Source: Hydractinia symbiolongicarpus (Eukaryota; Cnidaria; Hydrozoa; Anthoathecata; Hydractiniidae). Taken from it: a stretch of 64,000 bases of DNA. A program made the translations under genes and the position numbers. The stretch is from contig NC_079885.1 of NCBI RefSeq assembly GCF_029227915.1, positions 16,567,001-16,631,000 on the forward strand, given 5' to 3'. The notes under the pieces are model-generated. The model did no database searches and had not been told where the DNA came from. It saw nothing but the letters and a program-made list of their open reading frames with translations. Below are positions 39,201 through 53,727 of this stretch, piece by piece. Numbering within the stretch: position 1 is the first letter of the stretch; every line of letters begins with the position of its first letter.

Positions 39201-42200
39201 CTTGACGCAATGGCTATAGAACACTGTTAACTACGTGCACAGCCCTCTAAAGTCAGTAATACGGCCTTTTGCAGCCTAATAAAGCCTTTACACGTAAATA
39301 CCGTGATTCCACCACCCTCCGCGGGATACCATTAGTCTAGTCCTTCCAGTCCCAATGGACTACAACGTGCCAAGTCGTTTTCTTTGGCACCTTGGCGTTA
39401 GAAGACCGGCAACTACGAGCACAGTCCTCCAAATCCTGTAACATGGCCTTTTACAGACTAATAAAGGTCTTACACGCAAATCACGTTCTTCCACGCCCCC
39501 ATCAAGGTTACCAATGGTCTAGTGTTCCCAGTCTTAATGGAATATGACGTCTCAAGTCCTTTTCCTTGACGCCATGGCTTTAAAACACTCTTAGCTACGT
39601 GCACAGCCCCCTGTAAGCCGTATTATTGCCGTCGGAGCCTAATAAAGGCCTTAGACGTAAACCACGTGCTTCCACGCTCCCAGCCAGGCTACCATTAATC
39701 TAGTCCTTCGAGTCTTAATGGACTATGACGTCCCAAGTCCTTTTCCTTGGCGCCATGGCTGTAGAACACTGTTAACTACGTGCACAGCCCTCTAAAGGCA
39801 GTAATATGGCCATTTGCAGCCTAATAAAGGCTTTAAACGTAAATCATGTTCTTCCACGTCCCCAGCAAGGTTACCAATGGTCTAGTGTTCCCAGTCTTAA
39901 TGGAATATGACGTCTCAAGTCCTTTTCCTTGACGCCATGGCTTTAGAACACTCTTAGCTACGTGCACAGCCCCCTGTAAGCCGTATTATTGCCGTGGCAG
40001 CCTAATAAAGGCCTTAGACGTAAACCACGTGCTTCCACGCTCCCGACCAGGCTACCATTGATCTAGTCCTTCATGTCTCAATGGACTCCGACTTGCCAAG
40101 TCGTTCTCCTTAGCGTCATGGCTTTAGAGCACTGTGAACTATGTGCACAGCCCTCTAAATGCTGCAATATGTCCTTTTACAGATTAATAAAGGCCTTGCA
40201 CGGAAATCACGTTCTTCCACGTCCCCAGCAAGGCTACCAATAGCTTAGTGTTCCCAGTCTCAATGGACTAGAACGTGCCAAGTCCTTTTCCTTGGCGCTA
40301 TGGCGTTAAAACACTGTTAACAACGTGCACAGGCCTCTAAATGCTGTAAATTGCCTTTTGCAGCTAAATAAAGGCTTTACACGTAAATAACGTGGTTCCA
40401 CCACCCTTCGCGGGATACCAATAGTCTAGTCCTGCTAGTCTCAATGGACTATGACGTCCCAAGTCCTTTTCCTTGGCGCCATGGCTTTAGAACAATGTTA
40501 ACTCCGTGCACAGCCCTCTAAAGGCAGTAATATGGCCATTTTCGGCCTAATAAAGGCCTTACACGTAAATCACGTTCTTCCACGTCCCAAGCAAGGCTAC
40601 CAATGGTCTAGTGTTCCCAGTCTTAATGGACTATGACGTTCCAAGTCCTTTTCCTTGACGCCATGGCTATAGAACACTGTTAACTACGTGCACAGCCTTC
40701 TAAAGTCAGTAATACGGCCTTTTGCAGCCTAATAAAGCCTTTACACGTAAATACCGTGATTCCACCTCCCTCTGCGGGATACCATTAGTCTATTCCTTCC
40801 AGTCCCAATCGACTACAACGTGCCAAGTCGTTTTCTTTGGCACCTTGGCGTTAGAAGACCGGCAACTACGTGCACAGTCCTCTAAATGCTGTAACATGGC
40901 TTTTTACACACTAATAAAGGTCTTCCACGCCCCCCAGCAAGGTTACCAATGGTCTAGTGTTCCCACTCTTAATAGAGTATGACGTCTCAAGTCCTTTTCC
41001 TTGACGCCATGGCTTTAGAACACTCTTAGCTACATGCACAGCCCCCTGTAAGCCGTATTACTGCTGTTGCAGCCTAATAAAGGCCTTAGACGTAAACCAC
41101 GTGCTTCCACGCTCCCAGCCAGGCTACCATTGATCTAGTCCTCCAAGTCTCAATGGACTACTACTTCCCAAGTCGTTTTCCTTGACGCCATGGCTTTAGC
41201 ACACTGTTAACTCCGTGCACAGCGCTCTAAAGGCTGTAATATGGCCATTTGCAGCCAAATAAAGGCGTTATACGTAAATACCGTCGTTCCAACTGCCTGC
41301 GCAGGTTACCACAGGAGTAGTCCTTCCAGTCTCAACGGACTATGACGTTCCAAGTCGTTTTACTTCGCGCTATGGCGTTAGAACACTGTTAACTACGTGC
41401 ACGGCCCTTTGAACGCTGTAATATGGCCATTTGCAGCCTATTAAAGGCCTTATACGTAAATACTGTCGCTCCACCTGCCTGCGCAAGTTACCATTGGTGT
41501 AGTCCTTTCACTCTCAATGGACTATGACGTCCTAAGTCGTTTTCTTTGACGCCGTGACGTTTGAAAACCCGCAAGTACGCGCACAGTTCCCTAAATGCTA
41601 TAGTATGGCTTTTGTAAGTCTAAAAAAGGCTTTACGCGTAAATCACGTGCTTCCACTCTCCAAACCAGGCTACCAATGGTGTACCTTTCTGACTATCATT
41701 GAACTACGACGTCCCAATTCCATTTCCTTGGTGCTTTAGCGTTAAAACACTTTTAACTCCGTGCACAGCCCTCTAAATGCTGTAACATGACCTTTTGCAG
41801 ACTAATAATGGCTTTAAACGTAAATACTGTCGTTCCAACTAACTGCGCAGGTTACCATAGGAGTAGTCCTTCCAGTCCCAACGGACTATGACGTCCCAAG
41901 TCCTTTTCCTTGGCGCCATGGCTATAGAACACTGTTAACTACGTGCACAGCCCTCTAAATGCTGCAATATGTCCTTTTACAGACTAATAAAGGCTTTACA
42001 CGTAAATCACGTTATTCCACGTCCCCATCAAGGCTACCAATGGTCTAGTGTTCCCAGTCTTAACGGAATATGACGTCCCAAGTCATTTTCCTTGACGCCA
42101 TGGCTATAGAACACTGTTAACTACGCGCACAGTCCTCTAAATGCTGCAACATGGCCTTTTGCAGACTAATAGAGGCCTTACACGTAAACCACGTGATTCT

Positions 42201-43689
42201 ACGCTCCCAACCAGGCTACCATTGGTCTAGTGTTCTCAGTCTCAAAGGAATATGACGTCCCAAGTCATTTTCCTTGGCGCCATGGCTTTAGCACACTGAT
42301 AACTCCGTGCACAGCCCTTTAAAGGCTGTAATATGGCCATTCGCAGCCTAATAAAGGCCTTATACGTAAATACTGTCGCTCCACCTGCCTGCGCAAGTTA
42401 CCATTGGTGTAGTCCTTCCAGTCTCAATGGACTATCACGTCCCAAGTCGTTTTCCTTGTCGCAATGGCTTTAGAACAATGTTAACTCCGTGCACATCCCT
42501 CTAAATTCTGCGCAATATGTCCTTTTACCGACTAATAAAGGCCTTACACGTAAATCACGTTATTCCACGTCCCCATCAAGGCTACCAATGGTCTAGTGTT
42601 CCCAGTCTTAATGGAATATGACGTCCCATGTCATTTTCCTTGACGCCATGGCTATAGAACACTGTTAACTACGCGCACAGTCCTCTAAATGCTGTAACAT
42701 GGCCTTTTGCAGACTAATAAAGGCCTTACACGTAAACCACGTGCTTCTACGCTCCCAACCAGGCTACCATTGGTCTAGTGTTCTCATTCTCAATGGAATA
42801 TGACGTCCCAAGTCATTTTCCTTGGCGCCATGGCTTTAGCACACTGTTAACTCCGTGCACAGCCCTCTAAAGGCTGTAATATGGCCATTTGCAGCCTAAT
42901 AAAGGCCTTATACGTAAATACTGTCGCTCCACCTGCCTGTGCAAGTTACCATTGGTGTAGTCCTTCCAGTCTCAATGTACTACAACGTCCCAAGTCGTTT
43001 TCTTTGGCACCGTGGCGTTAGAAGAACGCCAACTACGCGCACAGCCCTCTAAATGCTGTAACATGACCTTTTGCAGACTAACAATGGCCTTACACGTAAA
43101 TTACGTGCTTCCATGCTACCAGGAAGGCTACCAGTGGTCTAGTGTTCCCAGTCTCAATGGACTACGACGTCACAAGTCGTTTTCCTTGGCGCCATAGCTT
43201 TAAAACACTGTTAACTCCGTGCACAGCCCTCTAAAGGCTGTAATATGGCCATTTGCAGCCTAATAAAGGCCTTATACGTAAATACTGTCGCTCCACCTGC
43301 CTCTGCAAGTTACCATTGGTGTAGTCCTTCCAGTCTCAATGTACTACAACGTCCCAAGTCGTTTTCTTTGGCACCGTGGCGTTAGAAGAACGCCAACTAC
43401 GCGCACAGCCCTCTAAATGCTGTAACATGACCTTTTGCAGACTAATAGAGGCCTTACACGTAAACCACGTGCTTCTACGCTCCCAACCAGGCTACCATTG
43501 GTCTAGTGTTCTCAGTCTCAATGGAATATGACGTCCCAAGTCATTTTCCTTGGCGCCATGGCTTTAGCACACTGATAACTCCGTGCACAGCCCTTTAAAG
43601 GCTGTAATATGGCCATTCGCAGCCTAATAAAGGCCTTATACGTAAATACCGTCGTTCCAACTGCCTGCGCAGGTTACCATAGGAGTAGT

Positions 43690-46600
43690 CTTTCCAGTCT
43701 CAATGGACTATAACGTCCCAAGTCCTTTTCCTTGACGCCATGGCTAAGAACACTATTAACTACGTGCACAGCCCTCTAAAGTCAGTAATACGGCCTTTTG
43801 CAGCCTAATAAAGCCTTTACACGTAAATACCGTGATTCCACCACCCTCCGTGGGATACCATTAGTCTAATCCTTCCAGTCCCAATGGACTACAACGTGCC
43901 AAGTCATTTTCTTTGGCACCTTGGCGTTAGAAGACCGGCAACTACGCGCACAGTCCTCCAAATCCTGTAACATGGCCTTTTACAGACTAATAAAGGTCTT
44001 ACACGCAAATCACGTTCTTCCACGCCCCCAGCAAGGTTACCAATGGTCTAGTGTTCCCAGTCTTAATGGAATATGACGTCTCAAGTCCTTTTCCTTGACG
44101 CCATGGCTTTAGAAGACTCTTAGCTACGTGCACAGCCCCCTGTAAGCCGTATTATTGCCGCCGCAGCCTAATAAAGGCCTTAGACGTAAACCACGAGCTT
44201 CCACGCTCCCAGCCAGGCTACCATTGATCTAGTCCTTCAAATCTTAATGGACTATGACGTCCCAAGTACTTTTCCTTGGCGCCATGGCTATAGAACACTG
44301 TTAACTGCGTGCACAGCCTTCTATAGGCAGTAGTATGGCCATTTGCAGCCTAATAAAGGCCTTACACGTAAATCACGTTCTTCCACGTCCCCAGCAAGGT
44401 TACCAATGGTCTAGTGTTCCCAGTCTTAATGGAATATGACGTCTCAAGTCCTTTTCTTTGACGCCATGGCTTTAGAACACTCTTAGCTACGTGCACAGCC
44501 CCCTGTAAGCCGTATTATTGCCGTCGCAGCCTAATAAAGGCCTTAGACGTAAACCACGTGCTTCCACGCTCCCAGCCAGGCTGCCATTGATCTAGTCCTT
44601 CGAGTCTCAATGGACTATGACGTCCCAAGCCCTTTTCCTTGGCGCCATGACTTTAGCACACTTTTAACTCCGTGCACAGCCCTCTAAAGGCTGTAATATG
44701 GCCATTTGCAGCCTAATAAAGGCGTTATACGTAAATACCGTCGTACCACCTGCCTGTGCAGGTTACCACAGGAGTAGTCCTTCCAGTCTCAATGGACTAT
44801 GACGTCCCAAGTCCTTTTCCTTGACGCCATGGTTATAGAACACTGTTAACTACGTGCACAGCCCTCTAAAGTCAGTAATCCAGCCTTTTGCAGCCTAATA
44901 AAGCTTTTACACCTTAATACCGTGATTCCACCACCCTCCGCGGGATACCATTAGTCTAGTCCTTCCAGTCCCAATGGACTACAACGTGCCAAGTCGTTTT
45001 CTTTGGCACCTTGGCGTTAGAAGACCGGCAACTACGCGCACAGTCCTCTAAATCCTGTAACATGGCCTTTTACAAACTAATAAAGGTTTTACAGGCAAAT
45101 CACGTTCTTCCACGCCCCCAGCAAGGTTACCAATGGTCTAGTGTTCCCAGTCTTAATGGAATAGACGTCTCAAGTCCTTTTCCTAGACGCCATGGCTTTA
45201 GAACACTCTTAGCTACGTGCACAGTCCTCTAAATGCTGTAACATGGCCTTTTGCAGACTAATAAAAGCCTTACACGTAAACCACGAGCTTCTACGCTCCC
45301 AACCAGGCTACCATTGGTCTAGTGTTCTCAGTCTCAATGGACTATGACGTCCCAAGTCGTTTTCCTTGTCGCAATGGCTTTATAACAATGTTAACTCCGC
45401 GCACATCCCTCTAAATGCTGCGCAATATGTCCTTTTACAGACTAATAAAGGCCTTACACGTAAATCACGTTCTTCCACATCCCCAGCAAGGCTACCAATG
45501 GTCTAGTGTTCCCAGTCTTAATGGAGTATGACGTCCCAAGTACTTTTCCTTGGCGCCATGGCTATAGAACACTGTTAACTGCGTGCACAGCCCTCTAAAG
45601 GCAGTAGTATGGCCATTTGCAGCCTAATAAAGGCCTTACACGTAAATCGCGTTCTTCCACGTCCCCAGCAAGGTTACCAATGGTCTAGTGTTCCCAGTCT
45701 TAATGGAATATGACATCTTAAGTCCTTTTCCTTGACGCCATGGCTTTAGAACACTCTTAGCTACGTGCACAGCCCCCTGTAAGCCGTATTATTTCCGTCG
45801 CAGGCTAATAAAGGCCTTAGACGTAAACCACGTGCTTCCACGCTCCCAGCCAGGCTACCATTGATCTAGTCCTTCGAGTCTCAATGGACTATGACGTCCC
45901 AAGTCCTTTTCCTTGGCGCCATGGCTTTAGCACACTGTTAACTCCGTGCACAGCCCTCTAAAGGCTGTAATATGGCCATTTGCAGCCTAATAAAGGCGTT
46001 ATACGTAAATACCGTCGTACCACCTGCCTGCGCAGGTTACCACAGGAGTAGTCCTTCCAGTCTCAATGGACTATCACGTCCCAAGTCGTTTTCCTTGTCG
46101 CAATGGCTTTAGAACAATGTTAACTCCGTGCACATCCCTCTAAATGCTGCGCAATATGTCCTTTTACCGACTAATAAAGGCCTTACACGTAAATCACGTT
46201 ATTCCACGTCCCCATCAAGGCTACCAATGGTCTAGTGTTCCCAGTCTTAATGGAATATGACGTCCCAAGTCATTTTCCTTGACGCCATGGCTATAGAACA
46301 CTGTTAACTACGCGCACAGTCCTCTAAATGCTGTAACATGGCCTTTTGCAGACTAACAATGGCCTTACACGTAAATTACGTGCTTCCATGCTACCAGGAA
46401 GGCTACCAGTGGTCTAGTGTTCCCAGTCTCAATGGACTACGACGTCACAAGTCGTTTTCCTTAGCGCCATGGCTTTAAAACACTTTTAACTCCGTGCACA
46501 GCCCTCTACAGGCTGTAATATGGCCATTTGCAGCCTAATAAAGGCGTTATACGTAAATACCGTCGTTCCACCTGCCTGCGCAGGTTACCATAGGAGTAGT

Positions 46601-49060
46601 CCTTCCAGTCTCAATGGACTATGACGTCCCAAGTAATTTTCCTTGGCGCCATGGCTTTAGCACACTGTTAACTCCGTGCAAAGCCCTCTAAAGGCTGTAA
46701 TATGGCCATTTGCAGCCTAATAAAGGCGTTATACGTAAATACCGTCGTTCCAACTGCCTGCGCAGGTTACCATAGGAGTAGTCCTTCCAGTCTCAATGGA
46801 CTATAACGTCCCAAGTCCTTTTCCTTGACGCCATGGCTAAGAACACTATTAACTACGTGCACAGCCCTCTAAAGTCAGTAATACGGCCTTTTGCAGCCTA
46901 ATAAAGCCTTTACACGTAAATACCGTGATTCCACCACCCTCCGTGGGATACCATTAGTCTAATCCTTCCAGTCCCAATGGACTACAACGTGCCAAGTCAT
47001 TTTCTTTGGCACCTTGGCGTTAGAAGACCGGCAACTACGCGCACAGTCCTCCAAATCCTGTAACATGGCCTTTTACAGACTAATAAAGGTCTTACACGCA
47101 AATCACGTTCTTCCACGCCCCCAGCAAGGTTACCAATGGTCTAGTGTTCCCAGTCTTAATGGAATATGACGTCTCAAGTCCTTTTCCTTGACGCCATGGC
47201 TTTAGAAGACTCTTAGCTACGTGCACAGCCCCCTGTAAGCCGTATTATTGCCGCCGCAGCCTAATAAAGGCCTTAGACGTAAACCACGAGCTTCCACGCT
47301 CCCAGCCAGGCTACCATTGATCTAGTCCTTCAAATCTTAATGGACTATGACGTCCCAAGTACTTTTCCTTGGCGCCATGGCTATAGAACACTGTTAACTG
47401 CGTGCACAGCCTTCTATAGGCAGTAGTATGGCCATTTGCAGCCTAATAAAGGCCTTACACGCAAATCACGTTCTTCCACGCCCCCAGCAAGGTTACCAAT
47501 GGTCTAGTGTTCCCAGTCTTAATGGAATATGACGTCTCAAGTCCTTTTCCTTGACGCCATGGCTTTAGAAGACTCTTAGCTACGTGCACAGCCCCCTGTA
47601 AGCCGTATTATTGCCGCCGCAGCCTAATAAAGGCCTTAGACGTAAACCACGAGCTTCCACGCTCCCAGCCAGGCTACCATTGATCTAGTCCTTCAAATCT
47701 TAATGGACTATGACATCCCAAGTACTTTTCCTTGGCGCCATGACTTTAGCACACTTTTAACTCCGTGCACAGCCCTCTAAAGGCTGTAATATGGCCATTT
47801 GCAGCCTAATAAAGGCGTTATACGTAAATACCGTCGTACCACCTGCCTGTGCAGGTTACCACAGGTGTAGTCCTTCCAGTCTCAATGGACTATGACGTCC
47901 CAAGTCCTTTTCCTTGACGCCATGGTTATAGAACACTGTTAACTACGTGCACAGCCCTCTAAAGTCAGTAATCCAGCCTTTTGCAGCCTAATAAAGCTTT
48001 TACACCTTAATACCGTGATTCCACCACCCTCCGCGGGATACCATTAGTCTAGTCCTTCCAGTCCCAATGGACTACAACGTGCCAAGTCGTTTTCTTTGGC
48101 ACCTTGGCGTTAGAAGACCGGCAACTACGCGCACAGTCCTCTAAATCCTGTAACATGGCCTTTTACAAACTAATAAAGGTTTTACAGGCAAATCACGTTC
48201 TTCCACGCCCCCAGCAAGGTTACCAATGGTCTAGTGTTCCCAGTCTTAATGGAATAGACGTCTCAAGTCCTTTTCCTTGACGCCATGGCTTTAGAACACT
48301 CTTAGCTACGTGCACAGTCCTCTAAATGCTGTAACATGGCCTTTTGCAGACTAATAAAAGCCTTACACGTAAACCACGAGCTTCTACGCTCCCAACCAGG
48401 CTACCATTGGTCTAGTGTTCTCAGTCTCAATGGACTATGACGTCCCAAGTCGTTTTCCTTGTCGCAATGGCTTTATAACAATGTTAACTCCGCGCACATC
48501 CCTCTAAATGCTGCGCAATATGTCCTTTTACAGACTAATAAAGGCCATACACGTAAATCACGTTCTTCCACGTCCCCAGCAAGGCTACCAATGGTCTAGT
48601 GTTCCCAGTCTTAATGGATTATGACGTCCCAAGTACTTTTCCTTGGCGCCATGGCTATTGAACACTGTTAACTGCGTGCACAGCCCTCTAAAGGCAGTAG
48701 TATGGCCATTTGCAGCCTAATAAAGGCCTTACACGTAAATCACGTTCTTCCACGTCCCCAGCAAGGTTACCAATGGTCTAGTGTTCCCAGTCTTAATGGA
48801 ATATGACGTCTTAAGTCCTTTTCCTTGACGCCATGGCTTTAGAACACTCTTAGCTACGTGCACAGCCCCCTGTAAGCCGTATTATTTCCGTCGCAGGCTA
48901 ATAAAGGCCTTAGACGTAAACCACGTGCTTCCACGCTTCCAGCCAGGCTACCATTGATCTAGTCCTTCGAGTCTCAATGGACTATGACGTCCCAAGTCCT
49001 TTTCCTTGGCGCCATGGCTTTAGCACACTGTTAACTCCGTGCACAGCCCTCTAAAGGCTG
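43690..49060 (+). repeat. Duplicated 3,093-bp (17-monomer) satellite block
   Basis: Rare variants such as GGCTAAGAACACTATTAAC (43743 and 46836) and the TTACACCTTAATACC variant (44909 and 48002) recur at an offset of about 3,093 bp. A patch near 47.45-47.74 kb is rearranged, showing a smaller block re-copied inside the second unit. Confidence 0.7.
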
Positions 49061-52000
49061 TAATATGGCCATTTGCAGCCTCATAAAGGCGTTACACGTA
49101 AATTTCGTCGTACCACCTGCCTGTGCAGGTTACCACAGGAGTAGTCCTTCCAGTCTCAATGGACTATGACGTCCCAAGTTCTTTTCCTTGACGCCATGGC
49201 TATAGAACACTGTTAACTACGTGCACAGTCCTCTAAATCCTGTAACATGGCCTTTTACAAACTAATAAAGGTTTTACGGGCAAATCACGTTCTTCCACGC
49301 CCCCAGCAAGGTTACCACTGGTCTAGTGTTCCCAGTCTTAATGGAATAGACGTCTCAAGTCCTTTTCCTTGACGCCATGGCTTTAGAACACTCTTAGCTA
49401 CGTGCACAGCCCCCTGTAAGCCGTATTATTGCCGTCGCAGCCTAATAAAGGCCTTAGACGTAAACCACGTGCTTCCACGCTCCCAGCCAGGCTACCATTG
49501 ATCTAGTCCTTCGAGTCTCAATGGACTATGACGTCCCAAGTCCTTTTCCTTGGCGCCATGGCTATAGAACACTGTTAACTACGTGCACATCGCTCTAAAG
49601 GCAGTAATATGGCCATTTGTTGCCTAATAAAGGCGTTATACGTAAATACCGTCGTACCACCTGCCTGCGCAGGTTACCACAGGAGTAGTCCTTCCAGTCT
49701 CAATGCACTATGACGGCCCAAGTCCTTTTCCTTGACGCCATGGCTATAGAACACTGTTAACTACGTGCACAGCCCTCTAAAGTCAGTGATATGGCCTTTT
49801 GCAGCCTAATAAAGCCTTTACACGTAAATACTGTGATTCCACCACCCTCCGCGGGATACCATTAGTCTAGTGTTCTCAGTCTAAATGGACTATGACGTCC
49901 CAAGTCGTTTTCCTTGTCGCAATGGCTTTATAACAATGTTAACTCCGTGCACAGGCCTCTAAATGCTGTAACATGGCCTTTTGCAGACTAATAATGGCTT
50001 TAAACGTAAATACTGTCGTTCCACGTCCCCAGCAAGGCTACCAATGCTCTAGTGTTCCCAGTCTTAATGGAGTATGACGTCCCAAGTCCTTTTCCTTGAC
50101 GCCATGGCTATAGAACACTGTTAACTACGTGCACAGCCCTCTAAGTGCGGCATCATCGTCTTTTGCAGGCTAATAAAGGCCTTACCCGTAAGTCACGTGT
50201 TTCCATGCTGCCAGGAAGGCTACCATTAGTCTAGTGTTCCCAGTCTCAATAGACTACGACGTCACAAGTCGTTTTACTTGGCGTTATGGCTTTAGAACCC
50301 TGTTAACTCCGTGCACAGCCCTCTAAAGACTGTAATATGGCCATTTGCAGCCTAATAAACGCCTTATACGTAAATACTGTCGCTCCACCTGCCTGCGCAA
50401 GTTACCATTGGTGTAGTCCTTCCAGTCTCAATGGACTATGAAGTCCCAAGTCGTTTTCCTTGCCGCAATGGCTTTTAGAACAATGTTAACTCCGTGCAAA
50501 GCCCTCTAAAGGCTGTAATATGGCCATTTGCAGCCTAATAAAGGCGTTATACGTAAATACCGTCGTTCCAACTGCCTGCGCAGGTTACCATAGGAGTAGT
50601 CCTTCCAGTCTCAATGGACTATAACGTCCCAAGTCCTTTTCCTTGACGCCATGGCTATAGAACACTGTTAACTACGTGCACAGCCCTCTAAAGTCAGTAA
50701 TACGGCCTTTTGCAGCCTAATAAAGCCTTTACACGTAAATACCGTGATTCCACCACCCTCCGTGGGATACCATTAGTCTAGTCCTTCCAGTCCCAATGGA
50801 CTACAACGTGCCAAGTCGTTTTCTTTGGCACCTTGGCGTTAGAAGACCGGCAACTACGCGCACAGTCCTCCAAATCCTGTAACATGGCCTTTTACAGACT
50901 AATAAAGGTCTTACCTGCAAATCACGTTCTTCCACGCCCCCAGCAAGGTTACCAATGGTCTAGTGTTCCCAGTCTTAATGGAATATGACGTCTCAAGTCC
51001 TTTTCCTTGACGCCATGGCTTTAGAACACTCTTAGCTACGTACACAGCCCCCTGTAAGCCGTATTATTGCCGTCGCAGCCTAATAAAGGCCTTAGACGTA
51101 AACCACGTGCTTCCACGCTCCCAGCCAGGCTACCATTGATCTAGTCCTTCGAGTCTCAATGGACTATGACGTCCCAAGTCCTTTTCCTTGGCGCCATGGC
51201 TATAGAACACTGTTAACTACGTGCACAGCCCTCTAAACGCTGTAATATGGCCTTTTGTAGCCTAATAAAGGCTTTATACGTAAATACCGTCGTTCCATCT
51301 GCCTACGCCGGTTACCATTGGTGTAGACCTTCTAGTCTCAATGGACTACAACATCTCAAGTCGTTTTCTTTGGCACCATGGCGTTAGAAGACCGGCAAAT
51401 ACGCGCACAGCCCTCTAAATGCTGTAACATGACCTTTTGCAGACTAACAACGGCCTTACACGTAAATTACGTGCTTCCATGCTACCAGGAAGGCTACCAG
51501 TGGTCTAGTGTTCCCAGTCTCAATGGACTACGACGTCACAAGTCGTTTTCATTGACACCATGGTTTTAGAGCACTGTGAACTATGTGCTCAGCCCTCTAA
51601 ATGCGACAATATCGTCTTTTGCAGGCTAGTAAAGGCCTTACCTGTAAGTCACGTGTTTCCATGCTGCCAGGAAGGCTACCATTAGTCTAGTGTTCCCAGT
51701 CTCAATAGACTACGACGTCACAAGTCCTTTTCCTTGGCGCCATGGCCTTAGAACACTTTTAACTCCGTGCACAGCCCTCTAAATGGCCTTTTGCAGACTA
51801 ATAATGGCTTTAAACGTAAATACTGTCGTTCCACCTGCCTGCGCAGGTTACCATAGGAGTAGTCCTTCCAGTCTCAATGGACTATGACGTCCCAATTCCT
51901 TTTCCTTGGCGCCATGGCTTTAGCACACTGTTAACTCCGTGCACAGCCCTCTACAGGCTGTAATATGGCCATTTGCAGCCTAATAAAAGCGTTATACGTA

Positions 52001-52173
52001 AATACCGTCGTACCACCTGCCTGCGCAGGTTACCACAGGAGTAGTCCTTCCAGTGTCAATGGACTATGACGTCCCAAGTCCTTTTCCTTGACGCCATGGC
52101 TATAGAACACTGTTAACTACGTGCACAGCCCTCTAAAGCCAGTAATACGGCCTTTTGCAGCCTAATAAAGCCT

Positions 52174-53727
52174 TTACACGTAAATACCGTGATTCCACCA
52201 CCCTCCGCGGGTACCATTAGTCTAGTCCTTCCAGTCCCAATGGACTACAACGTGCCAAGTCGTTTTCTTTGGCACCTTGGCGTTAGAAGACCGGCAACTA
52301 CGCGCACAGTCCTCTAAATCCTGTAACATGGCCTTTTACAAACTAATAAAGGTTTTACACGCAAATCACGTTCTTCCACGCCCCCAGCAAGGTTACCAAT
52401 GGTCTAGTGTTCCCAGTCTTAATGGAATAGACGTCTCAAGTCCTTTCGCTTGACGCCATGGCTTTAGAACACTCTTAGCTACGTGCACAGCTCCCTGTGA
52501 GCCGTATTATTGCCGTCGCAGCCTAATAAAGGCTTTAGACGTAAACCACGTGCTTCCACGCTCCCAGCCGGGCTACCATTGATCTAGTCCTTCGAGTCTC
52601 AATGGACTATGACGTCCCAATTCCTTTTCCTTGGCGCCATGGCTATAGAACACTGTTAACTACGTGCAAAGTCCTCTAAAGGCAGTAATATGGCCATTTG
52701 CAGTCTAATAAAGGCCTTACTCGTAAATCACGTTCTTCCACGTCCCCAGCATGGTTACCAATGGCCTAGTGTTCCCAGTCTTAATGGAATATGACGTCTC
52801 AAGTCCTTTTCCTTGACGCCATGGCTATAGAACACTCTTAGCTACGTGCACAGCCCCCTGTAAGCAGTATTATTGCCGTCGCAGCCTAATAAAGGCCTTA
52901 GACGTGAACCACGTGCTTTCACGCTCCCGGCCAGGCTACCATTGATCTAGTTACACGTAAATACCGTGATTCCACCACCCTCCGCGGGTACCATTAGTCT
53001 AGTCCTTCCAGTCCCAATGGACTACAACGTGCCAAGTCGTTTTCTTTGGCACCTTGGCGTTAGAAGACCGGCAACTACGCGCACAGTCCTCTAAATCCTG
53101 TAACATGGCCTTTTACAAACTAATAAAGGTTTTACACGCAAATCACGTTCTTCCACGCCCCCAGCAAGGTTACCAATGGTCTAGTGTTCCCAGTCTTAAT
53201 GGAATAGACGTCTCAAGTCCTTTCGCTTGACGCCATGGCTTTAGAACACTCTTAGCTACGTGCACAGCTCCCTGTGAGCCGTATTATTGCCGTCGCAGCC
53301 TAATAAAGGCTTTAGACGTAAACCACGTGCTTCCACGCTCCCAGCCGGGCTACCATTGATCTAGTCCTTCGAGTCTCAATGGACTATGACGTCCCAATTC
53401 CTTTTCCTTGGCGCCATGGCCATAGAACACTGTTAACTACGTGCAAAGTCCTCTAAAGGCAGTAATATGGCCATTTGCAGTCTAATAAAGGCCTTACTCG
53501 TAAATCACGTTCTTCCACGTCCCCAGCATGGTTACCAATGGCCTAGTGTTCCCAGTCTTAATGGAATATGACGTCTCAAGTCCTTTTCCTTGACGCCATG
53601 GCTTTAGAACACTCTTAGCTACGTGCACAGCCCCCTGTAAGCAGTATTATTGCCGTCGCAGCCTAATAAAGGCCTTAGACGTAAACCACGTGCTTTCACG
53701 CTCCCGGCCAGGCTACCATTGATCTAG
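52174..53727 (+). repeat. Out-of-register 777-bp tandem duplication
   Basis: TTACACGTAAATACCGTGAT begins at 52174 and again at 52951, directly after GATCTAG, where a normal monomer would continue TCCTTC. The unit 52174-52950 is repeated at 52951-53727. The length 777 is not a multiple of 182, so the junction breaks the monomer phase. The same junction recurs at 62630/62631 in the 9,680-bp copy. Confidence 0.8.
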
